Assembly (NCBI GenBank): GCA_965230535.1
Contig: OZ246009.1
Span: forward strand, 1,736,001-1,800,000
Source: JAUILH01 sp965230535
GTDB taxonomy: Bacteria; Bacteroidota; Bacteroidia; Flavobacteriales_D; JAUILH01
DNA length: 64,000 nt
Reading direction: 5' to 3'
Shown: piece by piece, positions 36,044-43,655 of the stretch
How the letters are laid out: every line of letters starts with the position of its first letter
Numbering within the stretch: the stretch's first letter is position 1
The notes under the pieces: generated by a model
Databases searched by the model: none
The model's input: the letters and a program-made list of their open reading frames with translations, nothing else
What the model was told of the DNA's origin: nothing
Made by a program: the position numbers and the translations under genes

Positions 36044-37180
36044 TTATTTTTCCGAAGATAGTTTAAAGACAACTGGCAACATCATTTCAAATGCTGCGGC
36101 TTTGCCTTCTTTTGTTCCGGGATTCCATTTAGGCATGGCCTTCACAGCTCTCACAGCCTCTTTGTCCAAGTCCTTATTGTCAGAACTTTTCTTAACGGTC
36201 ACATCTTTAACAGATCCATCTTCATCAACAATAAAGGCGACAAGTACCTTCCCTTCAATGCCTTCTTTTTTTGCCGATTTAGGGTACTTAATCTCCTTGG
36301 CCATATACTCGAACATAGCCTCCGTTCCTCCTTTAAATTTAGGACCATTGGCATTTTTGTCATCATCAGATGATTTGTGATAGTTTGTCTTGATCTTCTC
36401 TGTAACCTCAGGTATCCACGCATTGGCGGTAACTGACGCTCCAGCAAGACAAGCAAATAGTAGGTAGTGACGTAGTCTTATCGACTTCTTCTTACTTTCA
36501 ATCATAATTAAACGTTGTTTTAGGTTTGACTTACTAAACGAGTGTCCAAGCAAAGCATAGTCGACATTGAATTGCTGTGACACAAGTATTTTTGAATAAT
36601 TTTCGTGAGCCTGCGCGGCATAATGATCAGCTTCAAATTCATGATTTAGGCGCACAGTTTTCATGTAAAATGAATAGAGCGGATTGAACCAAAAGGCAAT
36701 CTTGATCAGTTCAAGAAGCAAAATGTCTATAGAGTGTAATTTTTCTGCATGGAGCTTTTCATGTGATAAAATGGCGTCCTTTGTTTCATCGTTTAAAGAC
36801 TCGTTTACATAGAATTTGTTGAGAAAACTAAAACCAGCCACTGTATCCTGTTGTCTGATCGTTCTGTAGAGTTTAAATAGGAATAGACCTGAAAAAAGGA
36901 TAACACCAATCAGGTAAATCGTCCAAATGATGTCTATGTGTTCGGTTTCAATTGAGGCGATTTGATTACTCACATTGGCCTTTACTTCCGGGAGCATGTA
37001 TGCAGATTCACTGGATACAGAGAAAAACGAAAAGTTGACCTGTGAAGCAACGAGAGCCAATAAGGGCAGGCTAATCAAAATGATTCTATTCAATTTGAAC
37101 TGCTTGCTGCTTGACAAAATTGTTTTGTACGCAATGAACAGAATGGCAAAAACGATGATAGATAGAATGGCTGCGTTCAT
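36044..37180 (-). CDS. M56 family (BlaR1-type) membrane peptidase with TonB C-terminal domain
   Basis: This 378-residue protein has N-terminal membrane helices (about 1-21, 33-50, 85-103). A zinc metallopeptidase motif of the M56 family follows, LSHEKLHAEKLHS (HExxH), with the downstream NHEFEADHYAA. A further hydrophobic segment is near 240-260. The C-terminal 90 residues are a TonB energy-transducing domain (MAKEIKYPKSAKKEGIEGKVLVAFIVDEDGSVKDV). It overlaps the BlaI gene by four bases. The pair forms a signalling unit: BlaR1-like proteins cleave or inactivate BlaI repressors on sensing cell-wall damage. The TonB fusion is common in Bacteroidota. Confidence 0.92.
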   Translation of the reverse strand: MNAAILSIIVFAILFIAYKTILSSSKQFKLNRIILISLPLLALVASQVNFSFFSVSSESAYMLPEVKANVSNQIASIETEHIDIIWTIYLIGVILFSGLFLFKLYRTIRQQDTVAGFSFLNKFYVNESLNDETKDAILSHEKLHAEKLHSIDILLLELIKIAFWFNPLYSFYMKTVRLNHEFEADHYAAQAHENYSKILVSQQFNVDYALLGHSFSKSNLKQRLIMIESKKKSIRLRHYLLFACLAGASVTANAWIPEVTEKIKTNYHKSSDDDKNANGPKFKGGTEAMFEYMAKEIKYPKSAKKEGIEGKVLVAFIVDEDGSVKDVTVKKSSDNKDLDKEAVRAVKAMPKWNPGTKEGKAAAFEMMLPVVFKLSSEK

Positions 37181-37545
37181 TTTTTCTCTTTTTTATCTTG
37201 AATGATTTTCAATATTTCATCTAGTTCGGACACGTCCAGGTTTTCCTTTTCGATAAAGTAGGAGAGGAGTTTCTTGGGACTGTTGCCAAAAAACTTCTGC
37301 ATCAAACCTTCAGACTGATATTCGCGATAAGCTTCTTTAGATATGAGAGGAAAATATATGTGGGTTTTTCCAATCGCTCTGTGACTCACGATATCCTTTT
37401 TCTCAAGAATCCTCACAATAGTTGATATTGTGTTATAGGCAGGCTTAGGCTCAGGGAGGTGTTTAATGATATCCTTAATAACACCTTCATTAATGTCCCA
37501 AAGGATGTGCATGACCTGTTCTTCAGCTTTAGTTAAATCTTTCAT
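37177..37545 (-). CDS. BlaI/MecI/CopY family transcriptional repressor
   Basis: This 122-residue repressor has the BlaI winged helix: MKDLTKAEEQVMHILWDINEGVIKDIIKHLP, YNTISTIVRILEKKDIVSHRAIGKTHIYFPLI. A C-terminal dimerisation and cleavage region follows (GNSPKKLLSYFIEKENLDVSELDEIL). The start overlaps a leaderless-type promoter (TATGTTTG, four bases, ATG), and three identical-spaced palindromes lie over and upstream of that promoter, so strong autoregulation is expected. The M56 gene follows with a four-base overlap. Confidence 0.93.
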   Translation of the reverse strand: MKDLTKAEEQVMHILWDINEGVIKDIIKHLPEPKPAYNTISTIVRILEKKDIVSHRAIGKTHIYFPLISKEAYREYQSEGLMQKFFGNSPKKLLSYFIEKENLDVSELDEILKIIQDKKEKK

Positions 37546-37549
37546 ACCA

Positions 37550-37580
37550 CAAACATATAACTAATTTTTTAGTTAATCAA
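37550..37580 (-). promoter_or_regulatory. Promoter of the BlaI-M56 operon
   Basis: Minus strand: TTG (37578-37580), 20 bases, TATGTTTG (37550-37557), then four bases to the ATG. This is a full match to the Bacteroidota consensus and predicts a leaderless mRNA. Confidence 0.7.
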
Positions 37581-37614
37581 CTAATTTCATAGTTATTTAA
37601 CTAAAAATGTAGTT
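37559..37614. promoter_or_regulatory. Three tandem BlaI-type operators
   Basis: Three 16-base palindromes of the form AACTA-N6-TAGTT begin at 37559, 37579 and 37599, exactly 20 bases apart. The first lies in the -33/-7 spacer and the second covers the -33 TTG of the BlaI promoter. BlaI/MecI proteins bind comparable TACTA/TAGTA-type palindromes. Confidence 0.8.
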
Positions 37615-37655
37615 TTATTGAGTGAAATGTATCGTTCAATGAGGTTAGGGGAAGT

Positions 37656-38765
37656 CTATTTAACAAGGGGTTTCCAGCGTTCCAGTTGAGCTGCCATACC
37701 ATAAGTAAAGTTGGTCGAACGCATCACGCGAATGCGATTATTTGACTTGGCTTGGATGTCGCCATGAAGATTTGGTTGATTATAATAAGCAGTAAAAGAA
37801 TTAACACCATGTGCCAGGATCTGCCCATCTCCGGAGATGTATTTAAGGCGTTTAAGTTCTTCAAGAATGGCTTCTTTTAGTTGCGAACGCTCTATCGTCT
37901 TAAAAGGTGTTTCAAATATGCCAACGCACAATAAACAGGAATCCTTGGGAATATCGTCTTTAACCTGTGACGTCATATCACTCACCCTGTGAACAACGGG
38001 ACTGTCCATAATTCTGTCGTAACTAAAGCGCTTTACATCATAGTTGTTTAAAATCAGATGCATGTGCACATAGTCCATCGTTTTATAGGCGAACTCAAAG
38101 CTGTTCTCATCAATTTTAAATGAATCTATTGAAGACAAAGAGGTCAAGACACATTCTTTTGAGCTAAGTTGTGTGCCATCCTTCAAACCAAACTTAATCT
38201 TGTCTTCTGTAGATTGATAGGAGAGAAAATCCACTCTTGTATTATATAGTATAGGAATTTCGAAAGCGTCAATCGTATTTTGAATGGCCTCTTTGATATC
38301 CTTGGCACCATTTTTTGGATACATATATAAAGAGGGGAGAGCTGACAGTCGATAGCGGGGCGTCTTGAAATCATTTTTCAAGGCCTTGAATTCGAGTTTA
38401 CCGGTTCTCTTCAAAATTTGTTTGGCACCAATGGCATTCATTTTCCAGTCGTATGGAAAACGTATTTTTTTCTTATTGATGCGTGGTCTCGGATTCAGTG
38501 GAACCAAGTTTAGTTTAAAGAAACGAGCCAGAAAATCATACGTTTCTTTATCCACGTCCCAAATATGACAACCTATTTCAACCTCAGGAATGTTCTCATG
38601 TTTAATAGTAGTCCAGGCACCAGCAGGATGTTCACGTTCCTCAATGATCAATACGCGTTTTCCTTGCGACTTTAAAAAAGCAGCTTCAATGATGTTGATG
38701 GGACCTGATCCAATTAGAACAGCATCAAACTCGGTATTGAGGTCAATAGTAGATTGATTGATCAT
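37656..38765 (-). CDS. FAD/NAD(P)-dependent oxidoreductase, UDP-galactopyranose mutase-like
   Basis: This 369-residue protein begins with a dinucleotide-binding fold (FDAVLIGSGPINIIEAAFLK, about 13-32; VLIIEEREHPAGAW). Next is the segment EIGCHIWDVDKETYDFLARFF, which resembles the UDP-galactopyranose mutase and protoporphyrinogen oxidase-like group. The substrate is not clear from sequence. No sugar-nucleotide genes lie next to it. It is a single gene lying upstream of the BlaI operators on the same strand. Confidence 0.75.
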   Translation of the reverse strand: MINQSTIDLNTEFDAVLIGSGPINIIEAAFLKSQGKRVLIIEEREHPAGAWTTIKHENIPEVEIGCHIWDVDKETYDFLARFFKLNLVPLNPRPRINKKKIRFPYDWKMNAIGAKQILKRTGKLEFKALKNDFKTPRYRLSALPSLYMYPKNGAKDIKEAIQNTIDAFEIPILYNTRVDFLSYQSTEDKIKFGLKDGTQLSSKECVLTSLSSIDSFKIDENSFEFAYKTMDYVHMHLILNNYDVKRFSYDRIMDSPVVHRVSDMTSQVKDDIPKDSCLLCVGIFETPFKTIERSQLKEAILEELKRLKYISGDGQILAHGVNSFTAYYNQPNLHGDIQAKSNNRIRVMRSTNFTYGMAAQLERWKPLVK

Positions 38766-38921
38766 CTATGGCAAAGATAAAATGAATGTGGAGATCGCAA
38801 GAAAGTGCTCAGATGATATGTAGCAGAACTTTTCATGATATAAATCGTCTTCTCAAGAAACTGATAATTAGCGATATTCAAAATAAGCGAAAAAAAAATG
38901 TGCTTTTTTTTGTGATAACCA

Positions 38922-38951
38922 TTGTGCATTTAAGAAAATGAATTATTTTTG
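38922..38951 (+). promoter_or_regulatory. Promoter of tRNA-Asp
   Basis: TTG (38922-38924), 19 bases, then TATTTTTG (38944-38951) matches the Bacteroidota -33/-7 consensus about 78 bases upstream of the tRNA. Confidence 0.6.
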
Positions 38952-39028
38952 CTGTCCCTCAAATGAGAGGGGTTAACAATTTCCACTAGACTGACTGTTG
39001 TCAGTGTCTTTTAAAGATTTGGAAAATT

Positions 39029-39102
39029 GGTCTGGTAGTTCAGTTGGTTAGAATACCTGCCTGTCACGCAGGGGGTCGCGGGTTCGAGTCCCGTCCAGAC
39101 CG
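39029..39102 (+). tRNA. tRNA-Asp (anticodon GTC)
   Basis: The 74-base cloverleaf has a seven-base acceptor stem GGTCTGG/CCAGACC with discriminator G and no encoded CCA. The D-arm is TAGTTCAGTTGGTTAGAATA. The anticodon stem-loop is CCTGC CTGTCAC GCAGG, with GTC at 39063-39065. The variable loop and T-arm (GCGGGTTCGAGTCCCGT) are normal. Its last 14 bases plus the next four are duplicated at 50956-50973, so the gene is the attachment site of the integrated element. The tRNA is intact; its 3' end was restored by the incoming element. Confidence 0.97.
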
Positions 39103-39106
39103 CTTT
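39089..39106 (+). repeat. Left attachment site copy
   Basis: TCCCGTCCAGACCGCTTT, the 3' end of tRNA-Asp plus four bases, identical to the copy at 50956-50973. Confidence 0.88.
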
Positions 39107-39108
39107 GA

Positions 39109-39141
39109 GACGCTAAATTAAAAGTTTAGCGTCTTTTTTTT
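39109..39141 (+). terminator. Terminator of tRNA-Asp
   Basis: A nine-base perfect stem (GACGCTAAA/TTTAGCGTC) is followed by eight T directly after the tRNA. It lies inside the element, so the element brought its own terminator. Confidence 0.85.
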
Positions 39142-39461
39142 GCACTAAAGTACGCTCCTATGGCTGGGAGAATAGAATGCCCTAAGATGTATCAATGTCT
39201 TGGGGCGTTTGCCTTTTAGAGAGTTTGCTAAGGTGGTTAGGAGCGTTTCTAAGAGGTTGTCTTAACTTTAACGGATTATTAAGGCTAAACCATTCTAGGG
39301 CAACAGGATCACCCTTTTGCTAACCCCCTGCTTTTTACAGGGGTTAGTTTACGAGATTAATCGCGCCAGGATTCGAACCTATAGTTCAGATCCCAGCTAT
39401 ATCTTGGAGTTTCGTTGTCTAGATTTGTCGAGGGGCGAAAACGGGGGAGAAATGTAAAGAA
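39142..39461. other. Noncoding left end of the element with nested hairpins
   Basis: No gene is visible here. A perfect nine-base inverted repeat ACGCTCCTA (39152-39160) / TAGGAGCGT (39238-39246) encloses a second stem, GCCCTAAGA (39179-39187) / TCTTGGGGC (39198-39206, one wobble pair). A third hairpin, TAACCCC-TG ... CAGGGGTTA, is at 39321-39347. The segment 39310-39330 is nearly repeated at 50876-50895 at the other end. On the minus strand 39365-39385 resembles a tRNA T-arm (GGTTCGAATCC). The region may hold recombination, origin or small-RNA functions. Confidence 0.5.
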
Positions 39462-40238
39462 TTAGCTTCCTTTCATGTTTTGATCTATTTCGTCTTTAGT
39501 TCTGTAATCTAGAGGAAACGGCAAATGAGTTTCTAGAACCGCTAGCTTTAATTTCAATTCGTGTGATTTACTATTATCGAAATTTTTAAAGTTTGTAATT
39601 TCTCCCAGATACGGTTTGTTTAGGTTTTCCTTATCGAACGTCAATACGTAACCAAATGGAGGATGTGCCAACTCAGTGCATTTGGTGATACTTCCTGTTC
39701 CCATAGATCCAGAAACGGTAAACTGTATATGTCTGAAAGCACCTTTTCGATTTAGATAAGTGTAGATCTTAAAACGGTCGTTGAGATCTGTCCTACCAGG
39801 GTCATTAACGAACTCTTGAAGATCTGGAAATTCTTTCACGAACCAAGGATCATGAACCGCTATAAACATAGATATCACATGTTTCAAGATCTTGACGGGC
39901 TCCATTTCTTTTACTCGGTATTCGAAAATATCATACTTACCTTTTGAAAGGACTTCTGCGCCTGCTTGAACCCACCTTTTATAAGCTCTAACATAAGTTG
40001 TTCCAAGCTTATTATTACACTCTTGACAGAAAGAGAAAAATCCGATTCCACCTTGTTCTACTTTCCCTTTAGCCTTAAACTCAAATGGATTAGAATCCTT
40101 GACGAAATCAAGCATAGGGATCTGAACGAATCTAGTATTGCGATTAAAGGTACACCTAGGAGGGACGTGTTCATAATTCAAATCTTTGTCTTCGTTACAA
40201 AGCCTGCAAGTACCATATTGAAGTTTTCTCTTACCCAA
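39462..40238 (-). CDS. HNH-like zinc-binding protein at the end of the defence operon
   Basis: This 258-residue protein starts at TTG three bases after the previous stop. The N-terminus carries CRLCNEDKDLNYEHVPPR (Cys11, Cys14, Glu23, His24) and later FCQECNNKLGT (Cys71, Cys74, Asn75). This is the CxxC...EHvpP...CxxCN pattern of HNH-type zinc endonuclease folds. The C-terminal two thirds match nothing I recognise. It is the last gene of the restriction operon, so a nuclease accessory to defence is likely. Catalysis is not proven because the canonical second HNH histidine is not obvious. Confidence 0.7.
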   Translation of the reverse strand: MGKRKLQYGTCRLCNEDKDLNYEHVPPRCTFNRNTRFVQIPMLDFVKDSNPFEFKAKGKVEQGGIGFFSFCQECNNKLGTTYVRAYKRWVQAGAEVLSKGKYDIFEYRVKEMEPVKILKHVISMFIAVHDPWFVKEFPDLQEFVNDPGRTDLNDRFKIYTYLNRKGAFRHIQFTVSGSMGTGSITKCTELAHPPFGYVLTFDKENLNKPYLGEITNFKNFDNSKSHELKLKLAVLETHLPFPLDYRTKDEIDQNMKGS

Positions 40239-40241
40239 AGA

Positions 40242-40973
40242 TTATTTAATAATATCCCAATTGTCCCAATAGTAGTTAATCTCATTCTCTAGAGTTCCAA
40301 TATATATTGTTCCATTTCGAATTTTCAAAGTGACTCTCCATCTACCGTGAGTTTCGATATTCTTAATGGCGTTTGAATGCACTAACTCCTCTATCTTGTT
40401 AGAAGGAAGTATCAAAGAAGATTTACTGCCATCTGCATGAATCATCACGAATATGTAGAATACATTTCCTGCGTAATTTCTTTCCAAAGCTACCTTTCGC
40501 ATGTCGAAAATGAACGAATTCGAAGAATTGAGGTTGGAGGTTTTTACCTGAAGCGAGAATAGTCTGTTATTCTTAGTTGCGATAATATCCATACCTACAT
40601 CAACAGACATAATACTAGCATTGTATCCTCTGAAGAGCAATTCAGATGTTACATAATGCTCACCCGCTTTTCCAGTAAAACCACTATCAATCTTTTCAGA
40701 ATACCTAGAAGCCGTTTTCTTTGGCTTAACTGGTTTATCCTTAGGTTTATTAGGATTCAGGTCGTAAGTAGCAGGAGCAGTTTTAATAAAGGTTGCTTTC
40801 GAACCTTTTGAGTTAATCTCAGTAATTATCTGAGCGTTCATAGAGGCATCAGGGGTTTTGCCGTCAGTGACAAGAATTCCTTTGTCCAAAGCTCTTTTTG
40901 TTATCTCTTTATAATGAAGAGGTCCTCCATTCTCTTTTAAAATCTCTATTGCAGCATTTTTGAACTTATTCAT
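40242..40973 (-). CDS. HARE-HTH domain protein with PD-(D/E)xK-like nuclease domain
   Basis: Residues 1-73 match the HARE-HTH fold (AAIEILKENGGPLHYKEITKRALDKGIL ... ATFIKTAPATYDL), a winged helix found in restriction enzymes and chromatin proteins. A Lys/Pro-rich linker (77-90) leads to a nuclease-like domain. That domain has GKAGEHYVTSELLFRGY (Glu105), VGMDIIA (Asp129) and FSLQVKTS (Gln142, Lys144), the pattern of a PD-(D/E)xK core with Gln in the third position. It follows hsdS by two bases and is in the same transcript. It may be an extra restriction or modification-sensing nuclease. Confidence 0.75.
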   Translation of the reverse strand: MNKFKNAAIEILKENGGPLHYKEITKRALDKGILVTDGKTPDASMNAQIITEINSKGSKATFIKTAPATYDLNPNKPKDKPVKPKKTASRYSEKIDSGFTGKAGEHYVTSELLFRGYNASIMSVDVGMDIIATKNNRLFSLQVKTSNLNSSNSFIFDMRKVALERNYAGNVFYIFVMIHADGSKSSLILPSNKIEELVHSNAIKNIETHGRWRVTLKIRNGTIYIGTLENEINYYWDNWDIIK

Positions 40974-40975
40974 TT

Positions 40976-42160
40976 CTAAGATAATTTACCTTTAAATGCT
41001 TGGTCCAAGACACTTTTTTTAAGGGCAACAAGATCATTTAATTGTTGATCTACTTTGGACTGCATTCGCCTCGTGTAATTCTGTATTTCTATAATCCTGT
41101 CTACTTCTCTCTGCTGGACGGTGATTGATGGAAGAGGAATTTTCCACTCTTCGATAAAGCTTTTTGGAACCCTTTTTAACCCACCGGACCCTGTCATGTT
41201 TTCTTTACCGGTTACTCTGAATTGTTCAGCTAGAATTCCGTAATAGATCCATTCAGGTACGACACCTTCATTTGCTCTTAGTATGTGATACTCTGAAGAC
41301 CCAAATCCGATTCCATTCGTTAATTTCTTTGCGACGCCTGCTTTCCCATTTTCAAAACATGGCGTTACTTTTGCAAGAATAATATCATTCTCCTTGAAGT
41401 ACGTATATCCTCTATATACATCTCCAATCTTTCTACTTTCCTTGGCCGTAAAATTTATATCGTGTTCATTTAGATCTTTCATTGGAAGAAAAGAAACAAG
41501 CTCTTCACTGTCTAAATGCTTTACTTCAGATTTTTTAGGTCCAATTATACATAGGTCCTTCAATGCATTGTCCCCATTTGAAAATATCTCATCTAGTACA
41601 CTCCCCATTAATGAATGAGCGTAATCCGAAGTTCTTTGAATAAGCTCTAGTCCTATATGTATCTCTTTTGAAACAGAATTCAATTTTTTCACTAGCCTTT
41701 TTTGAATCTCTATAGGAGGTAAAGGAATGTCGAAATTTCTTAATTGATCAGTTGTTAAGTTCTTGAAAATTGCCCCAACAGATTTAGACTGGTTTTCGAT
41801 CTTATATCTTTCTAAACAGTAAAATAAATACTCGGTAATAATTGTCTCGCTTGAAGTATTAATTAACGCTGCAAATCCATCATGAATACAACAGTCTACA
41901 TCGAGAATGGCTGGTGTCCCTGGGTTTCCTGAAACTTGTATCACAAGCGTGCCTTTTTCGCATGGACGACTTTTCTTGGCCCCCTCTTTTGTTAAGAAAT
42001 CGATTTTAGGAGTAACATACATCCCATCTCTAGTAACATCGGCTACCATCAACCTAGGTACATCTCCGCCGTAATATCGCGGGTCTCCTTTTGGTCTGGG
42101 ACTGCTACCTCTAATTATCTTTCCGAGGTCACCAAGTTTTATCTCAGGCCAATTATTCAT
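40976..42160 (-). CDS. hsdS: Type I restriction-modification specificity subunit
   Basis: HsdS gives the DNA target for both the methylase and the endonuclease. The 394-residue protein has two target recognition domains. Repeat-like helices are seen in FDIPLPPIEIQKRLVKKLNSV (mid-protein) and WKIPLPSITVQQREVDRIIEI (C-terminal), each following a TRD. The N-terminus WPEIKLGDLGKIIRGSSPRPKGD is a standard TRD start. It overlaps hsdM by eight bases. Only one hsdS is present and no inverted partial copies are seen, so specificity switching by inversion is unlikely here. Confidence 0.93.
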   Translation of the reverse strand: MNNWPEIKLGDLGKIIRGSSPRPKGDPRYYGGDVPRLMVADVTRDGMYVTPKIDFLTKEGAKKSRPCEKGTLVIQVSGNPGTPAILDVDCCIHDGFAALINTSSETIITEYLFYCLERYKIENQSKSVGAIFKNLTTDQLRNFDIPLPPIEIQKRLVKKLNSVSKEIHIGLELIQRTSDYAHSLMGSVLDEIFSNGDNALKDLCIIGPKKSEVKHLDSEELVSFLPMKDLNEHDINFTAKESRKIGDVYRGYTYFKENDIILAKVTPCFENGKAGVAKKLTNGIGFGSSEYHILRANEGVVPEWIYYGILAEQFRVTGKENMTGSGGLKRVPKSFIEEWKIPLPSITVQQREVDRIIEIQNYTRRMQSKVDQQLNDLVALKKSVLDQAFKGKLS

Positions 42161-43655
42161 TAATTAAGTCTTTTAATTTATTAACTAACTGCTTTATCTC
42201 TCTTTCATTATCACTGATTTTATCAATGATTTCATTTGGTTCTAAATGCTCAACTATTTCCACTTTATGAGGGTTTCTAGCACTCAAATCCGTATCCACA
42301 ATTTCGGATATGTCAACTGTCCAATCATTTCGCTCATCTCCAGTTTTCTGGTTAGTTAAATTCCTTAATTCTGGATTTTTAAACAACCTCACAAACTCTT
42401 CCAAATGACTATACTCAATCGGTTTGTTCTTAGTCAATTTATATGGTGGCGTGACATCATAGTACCAAATTTTAGAGGTGGCGCCAGATCTATTGAAAAA
42501 TATAATATTCGTTTTTACGCCACTATATGGTAAAAATACGCCACTAGGCAGGCTAACAATGGTGTGTAAATTAAAGTCCTCTAATAACTCTTGTTTCACT
42601 GATTTGAACGAGTTGTTTGTTTGAAACAGCACTCCTTCAGGAACAATTATAGCGCCCTTACCATCCAGTTTTAACTTTTTCATGAAGTGCTGAAGGAATA
42701 GTATTTCAGTTGCACTGCTTTGGACTTTGAAATTCTGCTGGATCTGGGACTTTTCCTTACCTCCAAAAGGTGGATTAGCGAGGATTATATTATGTCTTTC
42801 TTTCTCTTGAAAATCTCTAATATTCTGGGTTAGCGTATTCCCCTTGTAAACATTGGGGCTTTCAATTCCGTGAAGAATCATGTTCATCATCCCCATAACG
42901 TACCCTAGAGATGTTTTCTCTTGACCATAAAAAGTCTCTGTCTGAATAGTTTCCCATTCTGACGCACTATAGTTCTGTTTCTTGGTGCCTGAAGTCAAAT
43001 ACTTAAATGACTCCACAAGAAACCCTGCGCTTCCTATAGCACCATCATAAATAGTTTCTCCAACTTTAGGGTCTAAAACTTCTACCATAGCCTTTATAAC
43101 AGCTCTGGGAGTATAGAACTCGCCAGAATTTCCACCGTCACTTCCCATTCCTTTCAACAGCTTCTCATAAATAACCGAAAGCTCAAATAATTCATCAGAG
43201 CTTTGGAAATTCAAACTATCAATAAGATTTAAAACTTCTCTTAAGGTGTGACCACTGACTATCTTATTGTCAAGGAATTCGAAAATTGCTCCAATTTTGT
43301 ATTTGATGTGCTTAAAATCAGTGTTGTTGGATTTAAACTTCTTCAAGTACGGAAATAGTGTATTATTAACAAAGTCGATCAGATCTGCTCCTGACAAAGC
43401 TCTTTTAACATCTAAGTCCCCCTTTTCATTTTTAGGACATGCCCACACATCCCATCTAAGATCTTGCCTTAATACATATTCGTAATCTACCCCTTCGAGA
43501 AAAGATTCATCAGCTTTATTAACCTCGTAATCGTTCAGAAACTTTAAGAATAGAACCCACGAGATTTGTTCCGTGTAATTCATGGCTCCATTAATTCCGT
43601 CGTCTCTTCGAAGGATATCAGTAATTCTATTAATCTTATTTTGTATTTCCTTCAT
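42153..43655 (-). CDS. hsdM: Type I restriction-modification DNA methyltransferase subunit
   Basis: HsdM methylates adenine N6 at the site chosen by HsdS. The 500-residue protein has the N-terminal helical HsdM_N domain (MNYTEQISWVLFLKFLND). The SAM-binding motif is YDGAIGSAGFLVESF (variant of the usual DPAxGSGGFL) and the catalytic motif is ANPPFGGKEKS (about 292-302). The C-terminus ends in a Glu/Lys-rich helix that would contact HsdS. The ATG shares one base with the stop of the ATPase-TOPRIM gene upstream (TAATG), and hsdS overlaps downstream. Confidence 0.95.
   Translation of the reverse strand: MKEIQNKINRITDILRRDDGINGAMNYTEQISWVLFLKFLNDYEVNKADESFLEGVDYEYVLRQDLRWDVWACPKNEKGDLDVKRALSGADLIDFVNNTLFPYLKKFKSNNTDFKHIKYKIGAIFEFLDNKIVSGHTLREVLNLIDSLNFQSSDELFELSVIYEKLLKGMGSDGGNSGEFYTPRAVIKAMVEVLDPKVGETIYDGAIGSAGFLVESFKYLTSGTKKQNYSASEWETIQTETFYGQEKTSLGYVMGMMNMILHGIESPNVYKGNTLTQNIRDFQEKERHNIILANPPFGGKEKSQIQQNFKVQSSATEILFLQHFMKKLKLDGKGAIIVPEGVLFQTNNSFKSVKQELLEDFNLHTIVSLPSGVFLPYSGVKTNIIFFNRSGATSKIWYYDVTPPYKLTKNKPIEYSHLEEFVRLFKNPELRNLTNQKTGDERNDWTVDISEIVDTDLSARNPHKVEIVEHLEPNEIIDKISDNEREIKQLVNKLKDLINE

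Noticed and set aside
38888..38912. A-run/T-run hairpin considered as a terminator
   Set aside because: No plus-strand gene ends upstream, and on the minus strand it would lie before the oxidoreductase gene; the stem is only A/T.
40976..42160. Phase-variable hsdS by inversion
   Set aside because: Only one hsdS is present, without a second partial copy, inverted repeats or a dedicated recombinase next to it; the integrase is explained by the attachment sites.
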